A stretch of 64,000 bases of DNA from contig NC_135015.1 of the NCBI RefSeq assembly GCF_051020955.1, positions 1,364,001 through 1,428,000 of the forward strand. Reading direction: 5' to 3'. The DNA is from Megalopta genalis. Its lineage: Eukaryota > Arthropoda > Insecta > Hymenoptera > Halictidae. A model generated the notes under the pieces. The model searched no databases, was not told the DNA's origin, and saw only the letters and a program-made list of their open reading frames with translations. This document shows, one piece after another, positions 45,725 through 57,834 of the stretch; within the stretch, counting starts at the first letter, position 1, and every line of letters starts with the position of its first letter. The position numbers and the translations under genes are program-made.

Positions 45725-46285
45725 TGAACCCTTAAATGCACGATTTTCTGTTTTGAATTTTAAAAAATCGTTTTTTATAGGAATGTAGTCATAGGTTACG
45801 TAAAAAATAAATAAAAAAATCTAGGTAACAATATTGAGTATTCATTTTGAAAAAAAGTTGTTTGTAGACTTTTGGCAACAATATGCGTTTATTACTAAAA
45901 TTATTGTAGACGTAAAAAAATGGTCATGTATTTATATTATCTATTAGTATAGGCATCAAATGCAACATCAAACATTCATAGCTTACCTGGCAACAGATGA
46001 GAAGTAATTTTTTTTTCAATTAGATAAATCACTCCTTTATAGGAAACTCGAAAAAAGAAAATATCTCTCCAAGTAACACATTGAAGGTGATCACCCACCA
46101 CATTCAAATGTCAAAAAAACATATAACTTACTCGCCAAAGGTAATGTCAAGTCTTTTATTTCACACATGGTCTATTGTCTATTGTTATCAACGTGTGTTC
46201 GGAAACGCACATACTCAGGTTTTTGAATAAAATTAAGTGGAACTGGAATGTAGACAATTGGCAACATTATGCATTTAAGGGTTAA
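45725..46285. mobile_element. TTAA-type MITE, 561 bp, one target site mutated
   Basis: Left TGAACCCTTAAATGCACG and, read inward from the right, TTAACCCTTAAATGCATAATG. The left target reads TGAA, presumably a mutated TTAA. The interior contains further inverted matches (TTTGGCAACAATATGC against AATTGGCAACATTATGC). Confidence 0.7.
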
Positions 46286-46289
46286 TGTA

Positions 46290-46420
46290 TTGGGTTAGCA
46301 AGATAGTAATTTCAGTTTTGAAACAACGATTATAACGCTCTCTATGTGTGACAACTGAACCAGTGTTCCAGCTAACTATCAAAACAAAACAGCCAACAGG
46401 ATGCAATACGAAGTCGTATT
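46290..46420. mobile_element. Mariner-like terminal fragment
   Basis: TA|TTGGGTTAGCAAGATAGTAA resembles mariner 5' termini such as that at 53079 (TTGGGTTGGCAACTAAGTAA). No matching right end or coding region follows, so only a decayed end remains. Confidence 0.45.
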
Positions 46421-46696
46421 GCTACAAGGAAGAGCTAATAGCACTTTAACATCATTGAATATTACGTAATCAGAATCTCCAAGACCAAATATAACGCCCT
46501 AGACCATACTAGAACATCATAGCAAGCATAGCATAATGGTATTACACAGAAATACTGCTGATAAATATATACAGGTGTTAACGTATCTTTTGCGAGAAGA
46601 TGACGGGTTGTACGTCCGTATCAAACGGGAGTAAAGAAAGCATAGGTGACGAGAAACTATTTTACTAGATCGTGATCAACGATAACTTGTAACGTA
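46421..46696. other. Intron, no feature seen
   Basis: Nothing recognisable. Confidence 0.5.
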
Positions 46697-47864
46697 TAGT
46701 GCATAACGAAAGTATTCGAACACTAGTATAACTTCGGTTTCTACGCTATATATTTAAATAAATATACATTGAAGGGAAAAATACTTTACGGTATATGAAA
46801 GTAGTCAAATTAAATTAAATTAAATTAATTATGTCAAATAACCTTCGACATGTAAACGTGTCAAAATGCAACAAACTTTCGATTTAGTGTAAAACGTTAT
46901 CTACACAATTGAAAAAATATTAAGGAACATCGAATTTTCGTGAAACATAAATATTCGAACGCCTTATAAAATTCAGTCGAAAAGTTATAAAAATAAATTT
47001 TTTTATTAATTTTTATTAATAATTTTATACCTCTAATGTTCAACAATATGTTTCAAGAAGTTTGAAATTTAAAAGATAAGTATTTACTTAATGTCGTTTT
47101 TTTATCTCTATTTTATACAATTTTATGATTTGTTTGTAGCACGTATTTTTGTTGTTGCAATTCGAATGACCGAATTCACTTTATTAGGATAGACAGTCGT
47201 GTATAAGACAAGTATAAATATAAATTGTTATCTTAATTTGTTAATGCATCTGAAGAAATTTGTAAAATTAGAATGCATTTCTGGTTGATTTTTTCCATGT
47301 TACATCAATATTAGCGAGTAAATGGACCAAAACTGAATTTTAATTTTACAAATTCCTTCAAATGTATTAACGAATTAAAATAACAAATTATATTTTTACG
47401 TGCCTTATACACGACTGTCTATCCCCATGAAGTGAATTCGCAACAAAAACCATACGTACTATAAACAAATCATAAAATCATGTAAAATAAAGATATAAAA
47501 CAACATCGAACATAAATAAAGAATGATTTTCAAAATGTAAACATTCTTGAAACATATTGTTAAACAATAGAGGTATAAAATTAGTAATACAAATTAATAA
47601 AAAAGATTTATTTTTATAACTTTTCGACTGAATTTTATAAGGCGTTCGAACACTTATGTTGCACGAAAATTCGATGTTCCTTAATATTTTTCCAATTATC
47701 TAGATAACACTTTACACTATCTCGAAAGTTTGTTGTATTTTGACATTTATACGCTCTACTTTAATATACCGTAATGTATTGTTTCCCTTCAATGTATATT
47801 TATTTAAATATATGTCGTAGACGTCGAAGTTATACTAGTGTCCGAATACTTTCGTTACCCACTG
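46697..47864. mobile_element. Very long palindromic TA-flanked element, 1168 bp
   Basis: The right end, read inward, is TA|CAGTGGGTAACGAAAGTATT and the left end is TA|TAGTGCATAACGAAAGTATT. Arms of more than 550 bp pair almost throughout: AATTCAGTCGAAAAGTTAT (left) with ATAACTTTTCGACTGAATT (right), and TATACACGACTGTCTATCC with its inverse near 47200. The turn is near 47300-47330. No coding frame crosses it. The Tc1/mariner type is inferred from the TA flanks. Confidence 0.9.
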
Positions 47865-48321
47865 TATGTGTCGCTTTCACGAATATTGCAAATTCGTATG
47901 CCGAATTAATCAGGGTCGGCAGTCCCGCTTGCAAACAATGTGAAAAGACCGCTAGCGAAGTTGGATATTAACACCGCTTCATTAGAATGCTTGATTTAAC
48001 TATTGATAGAGACTATAATTGAAGCTTAACAAACGCGGTGTAGATTTGCGTTTGACAGTGATGTTTTTTTGATCTTTTCGGTTTCATTATTTCTCGTGAT
48101 CTGTCGATTAGATGATGTCGTTACTGGTTATGTATAAACTGTGAATCTTCATGCATTTATGGCGTGTGCATATCAGATCATTTATGGCGTGTGCAGATTA
48201 TTTTTCTTTTCTTTTTACAATGAGCGATCTTTTAGCTGAGGAAGGAAAATTGTTGTTATTCTAATTTTTGTGGAACGACACACGAAAATGAGAATTTGCA
48301 TAACAATCCGCAGTATAATTA
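47865..48321. other. Intron, no feature seen
   Basis: A short direct repeat (TTTATGGCGTGTGCA at 48157 and 48181) is the only structure noted. Confidence 0.5.
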
Positions 48322-49010
48322 CAGTGACTCCCGTTAATATTCGGACACTCTTCACAACGCAACAACTTTTTCAGAACTGGACTAAACGACTTGAATTTTT
48401 TTTTAGATTCTATTGGACCATAACTCAAATGCTTTTTTTACATTTTGCTATTGCTTAGAGTCACAAAAGGAAATAGAAACTCTCGTTTTTTAACTTTTTT
48501 CATTTGAAACTGTAACGAAAATTTAAAAAATTTGTTTTGTAGATCTCGGCAAGTTATATGCATGTCAAAAATTTCACCGAAAACGGTTTACCTTGGTATG
48601 AGCTGTGAACAATTAAAAATTGAAAAAATCGTAGTTTCGTCCCAATTTTTAACACTTTCGACCAATAAATGTGAGAAATTTGTAATTTTAACAATCTTTT
48701 AACGTTTGTAGCTTGACTTTGCGTGAACCGATTTTGATAAAATTTTCAGCATGCATATAACTTACCGAGATCTATAAAACGCATACTTGTAAATTTTCGT
48801 TGCAGGCTCAACTAAAAAGGTTAAAAAAACGAGCGTCTTTTATTTCGTTTCGTCATTCCACGTAATAGCAAAATCGTAACAAAGTAGTTTAGTCATTGTA
48901 TAGTATACTGATCCCTCTATCATCTAAAAGAAAAAATTCAAATCGTTTATTCCAGTGTTAAAAAGGTTATTGCGTTCTAAAAAGTGCTCGAATATTAACG
49001 GGAGTCACTG
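48322..49010. mobile_element. TA-element (GGACTAAA family), best-preserved copy, 689 bp
   Basis: Left TA|CAGTGACTCCCGTTAATATT and the right end, read inward, TA|CAGTGACTCCCGTTAATATT: a near-perfect TIR with a TA duplication. Inside each TIR lie AACTGGACTAAACGACTTGA and its inverse. No transposase frame. This copy defines the family for those at 14990, 19790, 27850, 37452 and 61834. Confidence 0.9.
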
Positions 49011-49570
49011 TATGTACGAAATTAAATAGTGGTTGTCGAATGTTCGAATTAGTTTTTAGGCAATGAAAATAGCTTTAGTTGGAGGAAAGAAAAACTGTCG
49101 GTGGAAGTAGCGTCTTATAGTCTCGCGTTGTCAACGTCGGCCTTGCAATGACAACAATATGCAATGACAAAATCTTCAAATTAGGAGTGCGTGAGTACCC
49201 GATATTTCGGGCTTGGATCGGGACCAGAAACTTTTGGGTACCCGGAAAGTTCGGACACCCGCAAACCCCCCACTCCAAATGGGACATGAATCCATTGCTC
49301 GCGATTTCTATAGCGTTAGGACTCCATAGAGCAACCATACCCACCGATGAATAGGATCAAAAGGCCTTAACCGCTCACTGCCGACCGATGTATTTCCTTC
49401 CGCGAAGATCTTACAAGAATGACGTTGCTCATAGTTTTCCACAATCAGCCAATAATTGCATAACAGAAGTGCCCAATGCGCTTGCGAAAGTAGTTCCGGA
49501 GTTACGTAACCACCGGGGTAACTACGTTGGCAGACAATTACACGCCGACAAAGTCCTCACCGCAACGGTA
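49011..49570. other. Intron, no gene seen
   Basis: A palindrome-rich patch (GGGTACCCGGAAAGTTCGG) lies near 49236; opposing frames of 68-89 codons are unassigned. Confidence 0.45.

Positions 49571-49634
<64 letters not shown>
49571..49634. repeat. (CT)n microsatellite
   Basis: A nearly pure CT tract of about 64 bp, source of Ser-Leu frames around it. Confidence 0.95.
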
Positions 49635-49639
49635 GTCCC

Positions 49640-50426
49640 CCGCTGTTTTCCACGGCCGTGGCGCAACCATTCGCCGAGGTGTATCTGTCCGTATTATGCG
49701 CGCCACGGAAAATTCCAAATATTGTGCGATGCGGTGTCTTTTCGTGATTTCGCCTCCTACGTTTTGTTGGGCACACAAACGGCGCGGGGCGCGGTTAATT
49801 CATCACGGCGTCGCTCGCCGGGTTTAACGGGCGCGAATGAGTCCGCGCCAATTATACAATACATCGACGTCGTCCGTGACGTGCACGCGCGCGAATTTTC
49901 GCCGCTTTGCTTATCGTCCTTGACGTCCCGTATTTGAACGCGTTTCACACGGTATGCTCGACGCGACGTGCGACGTGGCGACTGTTCAACGCTTGCACTA
50001 CTCGATGCGTGAACGTTCCACAATGCACCAAATGTCCCCGCGGGTAACTTTGTCACGCGAAATATGTTCCGGCGCTTTTAGAACGATGTCGCAGCGTTAC
50101 GGTCAAAAGTTCCGTGACACTTGGAAGGAAACATTTTGTACGGCAATGTTTCCTTTGCTGACAGTGTGCGCGACGTTATGCTGTTACACCGGGGAGCATT
50201 GCAAACTTCCTGTTACCGTTCCAACACCTAATAAGTGTCCTTTCGTTCTGGTTTTTGTATTTTCGCGTTTTTAAGGAGATATACAAATATTTCATCGTCA
50301 TGAATGATCCCCTAAACGTCGCACACTGGTATAAAAGCTCGAAATCATGGTCAAAATAAGAAATAGTGACGGGTTTATTTGAAAATTTGTATGTAAGGGT
50401 TTTTTTATGGTCGCTGATTACGAATA
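49640..50426. other. CpG-rich island (49640-50250)
   Basis: Dense CpG with overlapping frames up to 136 codons on both strands. No recognisable protein. Candidate regulatory DNA by composition only. Confidence 0.45.
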
Positions 50427-51087
50427 TATTGGGATTATGGCTTGGATTATTTCTCAAATGAATATGATATTGTTGCGAATTACTCCATTTCTCTCGCGTC
50501 GCGGCATTTTATATTTACAATAAAGAATATTAACTATAACACAATTCAATACAATTACAATTCAGATCTTTCAGAAGTGGGATGTTGATCGTTCGACAGT
50601 CCGATCTCGACTCTTCGATTGTCCGTTGGTAACACACTTCCGTGGCAACCCCTATCTTCTATTATTCTTTAAGGAGTTTTTCACAACAGGGCAGTTTCAC
50701 ATTACAGCGACTTGATTTGGACAAGTCGCCGTAATAACCTTAATTGCTTTTTCTTAAAAAGCCTTATATACAAATTCAACTGAGAGACCGGCAACTGAAA
50801 ATCGCCTGCTTAAATACCCTTTTTGGTGTCGTCTTCTCCAGCAATCATAGACGGTCATTCATCGCGTCTTACATCGTATACGCGGTACAGGGATCGCTAA
50901 CAGTCAGAACGCGGCGTGTTCTAACGACACCGGCGATGGTATATCGCGGTATCTTTGATATACAGTTTACATCACCGTCGGTGCGCGTTGGCGGAACCGG
51001 CGGAAACGTAATCTGATATTTTCGAATCTCAGTCCAAAGTAAACTATAGATTAATTTTTGTCCGAGGCTAAAGTTTCTTTTTCAACA
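50427..51087 (-). mobile_element. Solo LTR (type B), second copy, interrupted by another LTR
   Basis: Read on the minus strand it begins TGTTGAAAAAGAAACTTTAG at 51087 and ends CCATAATCCCAATA at 50427, matching the LTR at 20064-20485. Shared blocks include TACAGTTTACATCACCGTCG and TACCCTTTTTGG (the latter in the antisense sense of the LTR). Flanks GAATA (50422-50426) and GAATC (51088-51092) look like a decayed 5 bp duplication. Positions 50471-50736 are a later LTR insertion. Confidence 0.8.
50471..50736 (-). mobile_element. Solo LTR (type A) nested in LTR B
   Basis: It runs TGTTGCGAATTACTCC to AAGTCGCCGTAATA, about 266 bp, and matches 58098-58361 along its length (CTCTCGCGTCGCGGCATTTT, ACAACAGGGCAGTTTCACAT). 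The host LTR resumes on each side (GAATATGAT before, TTTTTCTTAAAAAG after). I see no intact target duplication, so it may have decayed. Confidence 0.85.
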
Positions 51088-51090
51088 GAA

Positions 51091-51275
51091 TCTCAATTTA
51101 AAAATTCCAAAAAATGGCGGATCAAATATGGCGGATAGGTTGTTGAAAAAATGATTTGATTTTAACAAAAATTGGTGAACATATATCTTCGAAAATCCTG
51201 ATTACGAATCTGAATTTAAAAATTCCAAAAACAAAATGGCGGATCAAATATGGCGGATGGGTTGTTGAAAAATTG
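51091..51275. repeat. Two-copy direct repeat with four ATGGCGGAT motifs
   Basis: A ~65 bp unit (AATTTAAAAATTCCAAAAA, ATGGCGGATCAAATATGGCG, GGTTGTTGAAAAA) occurs at about 51097 and 51212, about 115 bp apart. Each has two copies of ATGGCGGAT, whose inverse contains GCCATATT or GCCATTTT. Confidence 0.85.
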
Positions 51276-51279
51276 GGAA

Positions 51280-53076
51280 ATCAGGAAGGTTCCGTGTCTA
51301 TGCGGGAAGGTCGATCGGCTTCGAAGCCAAAGGTCGTCCTGTATACAGTTCCCTTGTTCTTTTCCCAAGATTCTACAGTAATATTTTTGACAATAAAATT
51401 TTCGGAACGACTTCAACGATTCAGATTGCTGATATCTCAAGGCAGAAAATAATTTTTTCATGGCTTGTGTCATATTATCGTTCATGTCAACCACAAATCC
51501 TTCTTGCTGCAATATCTTTTGCTTAAAAAATATTCTATTATTGAATTATTGCCACTATTTAAGTTTTCTTTAATAATAAGGAACACTTCTTTCCTAGTTA
51601 GACAGTATCGACTGTCACGAGATCCTGAAAATAAAAAACCAAAAATTGAAACATTTTTTTCAATCTAACAAATTTCATTTCTTTTCAAAATAATTTTCGA
51701 CATTGCCTAATAAAGTGTTTTTTCTAACACCTCAAAACAATGTAAGCAATTTGGCACGATTTTTAGAAAGTTATTCTGTCTTAGATACTCTCACGAGACA
51801 GTTTCCCGTACGTTGACTCACAAAAATGGTTGTAACTGAAAAAAGTACAACGTGATGCAGCCAATTTTTTAAATGCAGCTAGATGAAACTATAAGTTTGA
51901 AAGCAGGTCCTCATAGGCCGCAAAAGTTTCGACTATAACTTTACAGTAAATGCATTCCATTGGCTCTTATAATTTGAACCTACAATTTATCGATTTACCA
52001 ATGTAATAGTTAACAATTCGTGAGATGTTAGCGGTACGAAATGTTGTAATTACTACCAGGAACGGTATCCATTTTACACAATTGAAAAAAAACACTTCCA
52101 CAAAAACATACACGCTTTAAACTATTCACTTCGTACTGTCGCTCTCGCTCACGAGTAATGACTGCCCAAAAAACTCGAAATTCGAGGTGTAATTGCCATT
52201 CAGGTATAAATGTATGGGTCATTTCGTTTTTCCCAACATACGGACGCATCATTAAACTAACCAATCCGTAAGTCAAAAACTCCCCAACGACAACTTCGAT
52301 TTTTTGGATTTTGACCATGATTTAGAGCTTTTATACCACTGTGCGTCGGGGTGAAAAACAAAGTCCGTTTATCAATTACACATTTGTTTACGGTAAAATA
52401 GCGTAGTCATGTCATTATCGTTTGTAAAGTAAGTTTAATTATTAAGTAGATCTAAATGAATTTGTTAAGAACGGTTTGCTGTCGAATAAAGGTCTCTGCA
52501 TTGTATTTGAAATATATTCAACGAAGACCCTTATGACCGGCTTCCATTCAATTTCGAAACAACTTATGGTAGTAAAATAGCGCAAAGATACCATTACTGT
52601 TTCGAAGTATATGACAAAGAGTGTACCTTTGAAAATCAATTATTGTAATGCTACATTGAGTGAACTGAAAGTTGAAAGTAGGGACAGGAAAGGTTTGTAG
52701 GTTAAATAAATTGAATTTTATGAATCTTTGATGTGACCTGGTTATGCAATCAACATTCTAAGCGATATAAGTGACAATTTGTGATTTCAAGAGACAAGTG
52801 TGTTCAATTAGTGGTCTAGGGGCTAATGGAATATTATCGGAGTAAGGGGTTAACGTGGTTATCCGATCCGTGGTTAAGTTTCACGATCCAATGAGACGCG
52901 GAAGCCCCATATATGTTACGAAACTCTATATACGTACAATATATGAATGTTCATGGGCCCTTATGATCTGATACGGTGTACTTGTGAATGAATAATAAAT
53001 GGTGAGAAATTGTTATAGTTGTATTATTTATGCTGCAAAAAATGGGAAACTGAATCGGTATCACGATTACGCAACA
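51280..53076. other. AT-rich intron, no gene
   Basis: Frames of 96-98 codons at 51216-51512 and 52028-52318 (minus) have no recognisable domain. No repeats identified. Confidence 0.5.
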
Positions 53077-53078
53077 TA

Positions 53079-53656
53079 TTGGGTTGGCAACTAAGTAATT
53101 GGCGATTTCAGTTATAGATGTCTCTCACTCCCATTTTTATATCCGTAAATGTTATATTATAAAATTATTATTATTATTTATGTTATTTTTTATTATCCGT
53201 GAATGTTAGCAACTGGACAAATTGAATGCAGCGGTCAAGGAAAAGCGAGCAGAATTGGTCAATCGTAAAGGTGTCATTTTCCACCAGGACAATGCTAGGC
53301 CGCACACGTCTTTGTCCACTCGGCAAAAATTGATGGATATTGCTTGGGAATTGATGTTACACCCACCATATAGCCCTGATCTCGCGCCATCGGATTACCA
53401 CTTATTTCGATCCCTGGACAACTCCCTTCGTGGTAAAACTTTTAATGATGATGACGCGCTGTGAAATCTCACTTAACTCAGTTTTTGTCCGAAAAGGATC
53501 AGACTTTCTACGAGCGTGGAATTTTTAAGTTGTCAGAGAGATGGCAAAAGGTCATCGAACAAAATGGAAAATACATTACAGATTAAACTTCATTCCAAGT
53601 AAAAAAAAATTTTTATTTCATTGAACATATCGGCAATTACTTAATTGCCAACCCAA
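53079..53656 (+). mobile_element. Mariner element (mellifera-type ends), internally deleted, 578 bp
   Basis: Left TA|TTGGGTTGGCAACTAAGTAA and, read inward from the right, TA|TTGGGTTGGCAATTAAGTAA, both flanked by TA. A full mariner is about 1.3 kb; this one lost the 5' two thirds of the transposase gene, joining the 5' leader (with a TTATTATTATT run) to the last ~120 codons. Confidence 0.95.
53211..53586 (+). pseudogene. Mariner transposase 3' remnant
   Basis: The frame from QLDKLNAAVKEKRAELVNRK continues to VIFHQDNARPH, with the second catalytic Asp, then HPPYSPDLAPSDYHLF with the third (DD34D signature), and LRGKTFNDDDAL. A frameshift with TGA at about 53461 separates it from the C-terminal end, which goes on in the +1 frame (SHLTQFLSEKDQTFYERG) to TAA 53584-53586. 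The N-terminal DNA-binding domain and the first catalytic Asp are deleted. It cannot make an active enzyme. Confidence 0.95.
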
Positions 53657-53659
53657 TAT

Positions 53660-54911
53660 TTCAAGTTAAGTATTAGGATGATCCTCGCAGCACATAGATA
53701 TTTGTCGGTCAACCATATTTATGTATTTTTATAACTGGAAGGAAGTCGCCTGAAAACAATACGAGTCTTACTGATTATTTCGAACGTATAGTTTCGTTAC
53801 CAATCACACACGCGCGTTGCATATTCGTCTAAATCTCCCGTAATTGAATTTTGTTTATAGAACCACATGATCGCTGGTTGCACCGATTTATAGATTGTCG
53901 TCGATATGAAGATATAGTTTAAAAAGCTCAAAAACTGGACAAGAACATTAGACATGCATAATACGTACATACGTACAATCTTGTGGTAGAACGAAATGCA
54001 ACTAGAAGCTATTTAAAACCTGTTACGCTGCTCGGATTCGGAACACAACCAGTCAGAATATTAGAATTTCCTTTCTCCTTTACGAAACCTTGTATTGTCG
54101 GTAATTAAACATTTCTATATTATCTTTCCCATTTCACGTTTCCGTTGTAATAGCGTACCGCAATACAGCAGACCTTTAATTACTCTGTTCACCAAACAAC
54201 CTTTCCTTTTACATTTCAATAACCAGCGGGAGGTTCTCGTAGAATCGTCTAAGTAGCCTTTTCTCTATGATAAACATAATTTTGGAAACAGTTAAATTTC
54301 AGAATACATTCTGATCCCATTTTAAAAGTTGTAGGTGTAACCATTTTGCATCGGATATTTTTGTTCAGATATCTTTTTAATTTAATTTGGAAATCAGAAG
54401 TCTCTGAGATCTCAGATCTTTAATTTTCACGAGAAATTGATAAAAATCCGAAAAATGTAGAGACTCATTAACTTCGAGTGTATCATACTGGATTAATCAG
54501 ATGAACTTTCAAGCACTTGTTGCTTCAGAATTGACAATAATAATGAACCGAAAAAATTGGAAACCATAGTTTAAGCATCATAGACTATTTCCTAGCAAAA
54601 AGAAGTTAACATGCAAAATAACATCACTCTAAATATTCTCTTTTTGAAGTAAGACTGTTTCACGACCTACAGTGGCAACGGAGGATTAAACATTTCATTA
54701 CTCTTATTATTATACTGCGAATCTTTGCTCGAAGTAAAAACTTTGTAAGTCAATTGTCAAAATCAGAAACAAGATGAACACGCATTCTCTTTCTGAATAA
54801 CTTTTAGTAAGTCGTAAGCAGTGTATCGAAATCCTTAAATTTTTCCAACGACTTCACAACCTTTATGTTTCGTGCATTCGTTCTTGTCATAAATTCTTTT
54901 TTTCACATGTA
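53660..54911. other. AT-rich intron, no feature seen
   Basis: No open frame over 60 codons and no repeat recognised. Confidence 0.5.
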
Positions 54912-55107
54912 TTCGGTCTATCGGAAAGTTCTGTCCGATAGTGTCACTTCAAGTTTCAATCCATATGCACATGTTGATTTGAGACATCATTGCATTTACA
55001 CACATGTACTCTCCTAAGTATATTCTATAATAAATATTATTAAATGTATGAAAATTGTGTTATTTTCTTTCAATTCAAAAACGGACAGAACTTTTCGGTA
55101 GACCTAA
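54912..55107. mobile_element. Mariner-derived MITE, 196 bp
   Basis: TTCGGTCTATCGGAAAGTTC on the left and, read inward from the right, TTAGGTCTACCGAAAAGTTC, flanked by TA. Same family as 33234-33469 but with no coding remnant left. Confidence 0.85.
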
Positions 55108-55109
55108 TA

Positions 55110-56825
55110 ATTACAGCTAACGTGTATGTTCTAGCACATAGGTGGCAGTTCCCATTGAGATGTCACCACAAGATAGTTCTATGTATTTTATTAATCGGTT
55201 ACCAAGTCTAAGGGATTGTCATAAATGTTTGAAATCCACAGTTTATTTATTATAATAGGTGTTCGACGTAAGTTTGTTCAATCATTTCCCGTGAAAGAGG
55301 ATTTATAACTTCAGTCACTTTAAAATCGAAAACCATTCATTTCGTCCTCAACGGTCGGTTTGACGTTAAAATATAACATATGCGACGTTTAAAAGGATTA
55401 CGACTGTACGATTAGCAAATGAATAAATAGCCCTCCAGAACCGACGTACAATTTAATAGAACCTCGACATTCGACGTGTTAAAGAGCCAAGAATACCCGA
55501 CGAAGTTGGTCGACCAGAGAACGCCGAAAGCAGTAGAGGACGAGCGATGGAGTTTCCTACAGTTCTAGCTCAAGTTACTCCTTCGAGTTCGCAATCCAAA
55601 CACGATATTTCATATCGAAGATTCTATGCAATTAGGAGTCCAGTGCCGGCTACATACAATCAATTACAAATCACTCTCGAAACCCGTTGAATCTGTTCGC
55701 GAGATCGCGGTTCCCGAGCAGAAAAACTCTGTCAACAGCATCGAGGATAAATCCCCTAACTATTTGGTCCGCAGTGCGTTCTATACCTCGCACATATGGC
55801 CGCGCGACGGTTGCGCGGACCGGTTCCTCCATTCTCCGAACACGATACACCTGTGCCAGTCCACAATTATGCACCGACGCCATTTATACTGCATTTATAC
55901 ACTCGACCCGCCCGTAATCTCCCTCCCCTGCCCATCTGACCGCCATTGCACCTACACCATGCCATATCCGGTCGTTCGACCGTGGGCGCGTTGCGCGTTG
56001 CACCGGTGCGCGCACCTACACGCGTGATGCACGCGTGTGCATTGGCTGTGCAAACGTTGCGCGGCGTTGCAGCGACTGTTACGCCGGGCCCGACCCTGTA
56101 TTCTCGCGTTGCACCTCGCGGCTCCTGATTAATTACAGAGCACCGTGACGGTGCGCGCGGAATGGCGAGGGCGGCGGCCGCATCGGGCCCGGCATTATCA
56201 TCCGACGCACGAAATCCACCGCGTCACTGACGAATTAACTGGCATCGTTCGGATCGCGCGATCGCCTTATCCAAGAGCAGCACCCGATCGACCCCCCCCC
56301 CCCTCTCTCCACCATCGTAGAAGAAGACGAATCGCTCGCAATCCGATGCCGCTCGGGAATTTGAATATCGACGAAATCCATCAGCCGACCGCACATCGAT
56401 CCCGAAATTCGCGAACGCGCTCCCGCCAGCGTCTGACGCATTTAATTCTCTAATTAGAGTAAGCCAGCCCGCCTGATGCGGATGAAATTTAAGCTTAGGC
56501 TACCAGGCGGATCGTAGACGCAAAGATGCTTTCGGGTTTCGGCATGGATCGACTATCGCGCCGTTATCCTGAACTCTGGAACTGTGATGCATCTAGTCGA
56601 ACCGAGATTTTGTTGACGCATATACTCCAGCGGAGACTGCTTCAGATATCAACTTCTCGCGAATCAGCCGAAGAAGATGTTTACGGTGCCGACGCTCGAA
56701 TTCGATCTTCCGACTTAATCGAATTCACGGGTTCCCGGATTCTTCCGGAATGATCTGCTTGCATTATGTCGGCAGGTGACGGAAGTTAGCGGAAATCGAG
56801 AACACTGTCGGAAAGTACGAATTCA
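55110..56825. other. Large CpG-rich island (55480-56780)
   Basis: It contains many overlapping frames (up to 133 codons) on both strands and a C11 run near 56292. No frame is recognisable as protein and no Dscam signal peptide is visible. It is a candidate conserved regulatory block by composition only. Confidence 0.45.
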
Positions 56826-57055
56826 TTAACCTTTATCTCAATAACCAAACTTATTCACGTTGGTCTATGTCCGGGATATCCGGGTACCCCTATGATGAGC
56901 TCCTATATTACGTTACTGTTTTTTGTAACTTTTATATAATTATAGAAACATTCATTTTTATTTGTTTTATAGTTATTACCGCAAGAAAATATTATTTTTG
57001 TCTGTCCTATCCTCTCCTCCTATAAGAGTACCGGGAATCCGGTTATTTAGGTTAA
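56826..57055. mobile_element. TTAA-type MITE, 230 bp
   Basis: Left TTAACCTTTATCTCAATAACC and, read inward from the right, TTAACCTAAATAACCGGATT. Subterminal CCGGGTACC and GTACCGGGAA also oppose each other. Confidence 0.6.
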
Positions 57056-57834
57056 GGCTTAATTAAGGCGCTAGTGGCCTGAGTACCTGCATTTGTCTTA
57101 TGACTCTGACATAATACATTCGCGCGTGATAATTCTTTTCTCTTGGAAGTAACTATTCGGCAAGATGTTCAGCAGATCAATTATAATATAGCATTAATAC
57201 TAATTAATACTACCTAGTGGGTGATACTAAATTTTTCTAGCAATATATATTCGAACAAATCGAATTTTAATACGGTGTTTGGAACGCAAATGAAGCTTAA
57301 TAATTATGTTATTTAGATTTTGTGGGAATTTTTGCGACGATGCGAGTTTAGCTTACAAATGAGTTGACGCGGGTTTGCAGCAGCAATTGTGAGTCAGTTG
57401 AGTAATATATGATCCCCCCAACTATAAATCCACATTAAATCTTGAGCGAAGGAACTTGACGATATCCGTAAAAGAATGACTTTTAAGGGGATCGTCTTTT
57501 GGAATGAGATTCGAAACAACACACTTTCATCACAACGCAATTTTCCACTTCTCTCGATACATTTAAGTGCAACATCAGTCTGCACTAACAGTGGAGAAGC
57601 GGATAACTGTTGCAGGGCAACGATATTGTATGATCGTGTGAGTGCGAGTCGCGTGGAGCGTTGGTTTGGCTTCGGGTCTTTTTGGCAATGTCGCGGTCGA
57701 ATAGTGGGAGGGACTGTGTCGCTGTGAATTTGTAACAGTCGATTTTTTCAGTTACGTCTGAGTTGCAGACATCGTACATTTCTTGTTTTCATTCCACAGA
57801 CTTTTATATATTCTTCATTTCTTTAGTTACTTAT
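57056..57834. other. Intron, no gene seen
   Basis: Mixed composition; frames of 63-83 codons on both strands, unrecognised. Confidence 0.5.

Noticed and set aside
49160..49300. GGGTACCCGGAAAGTTCGG patch as a possible regulatory palindrome
   Set aside because: Isolated, imperfect and without repeats elsewhere.
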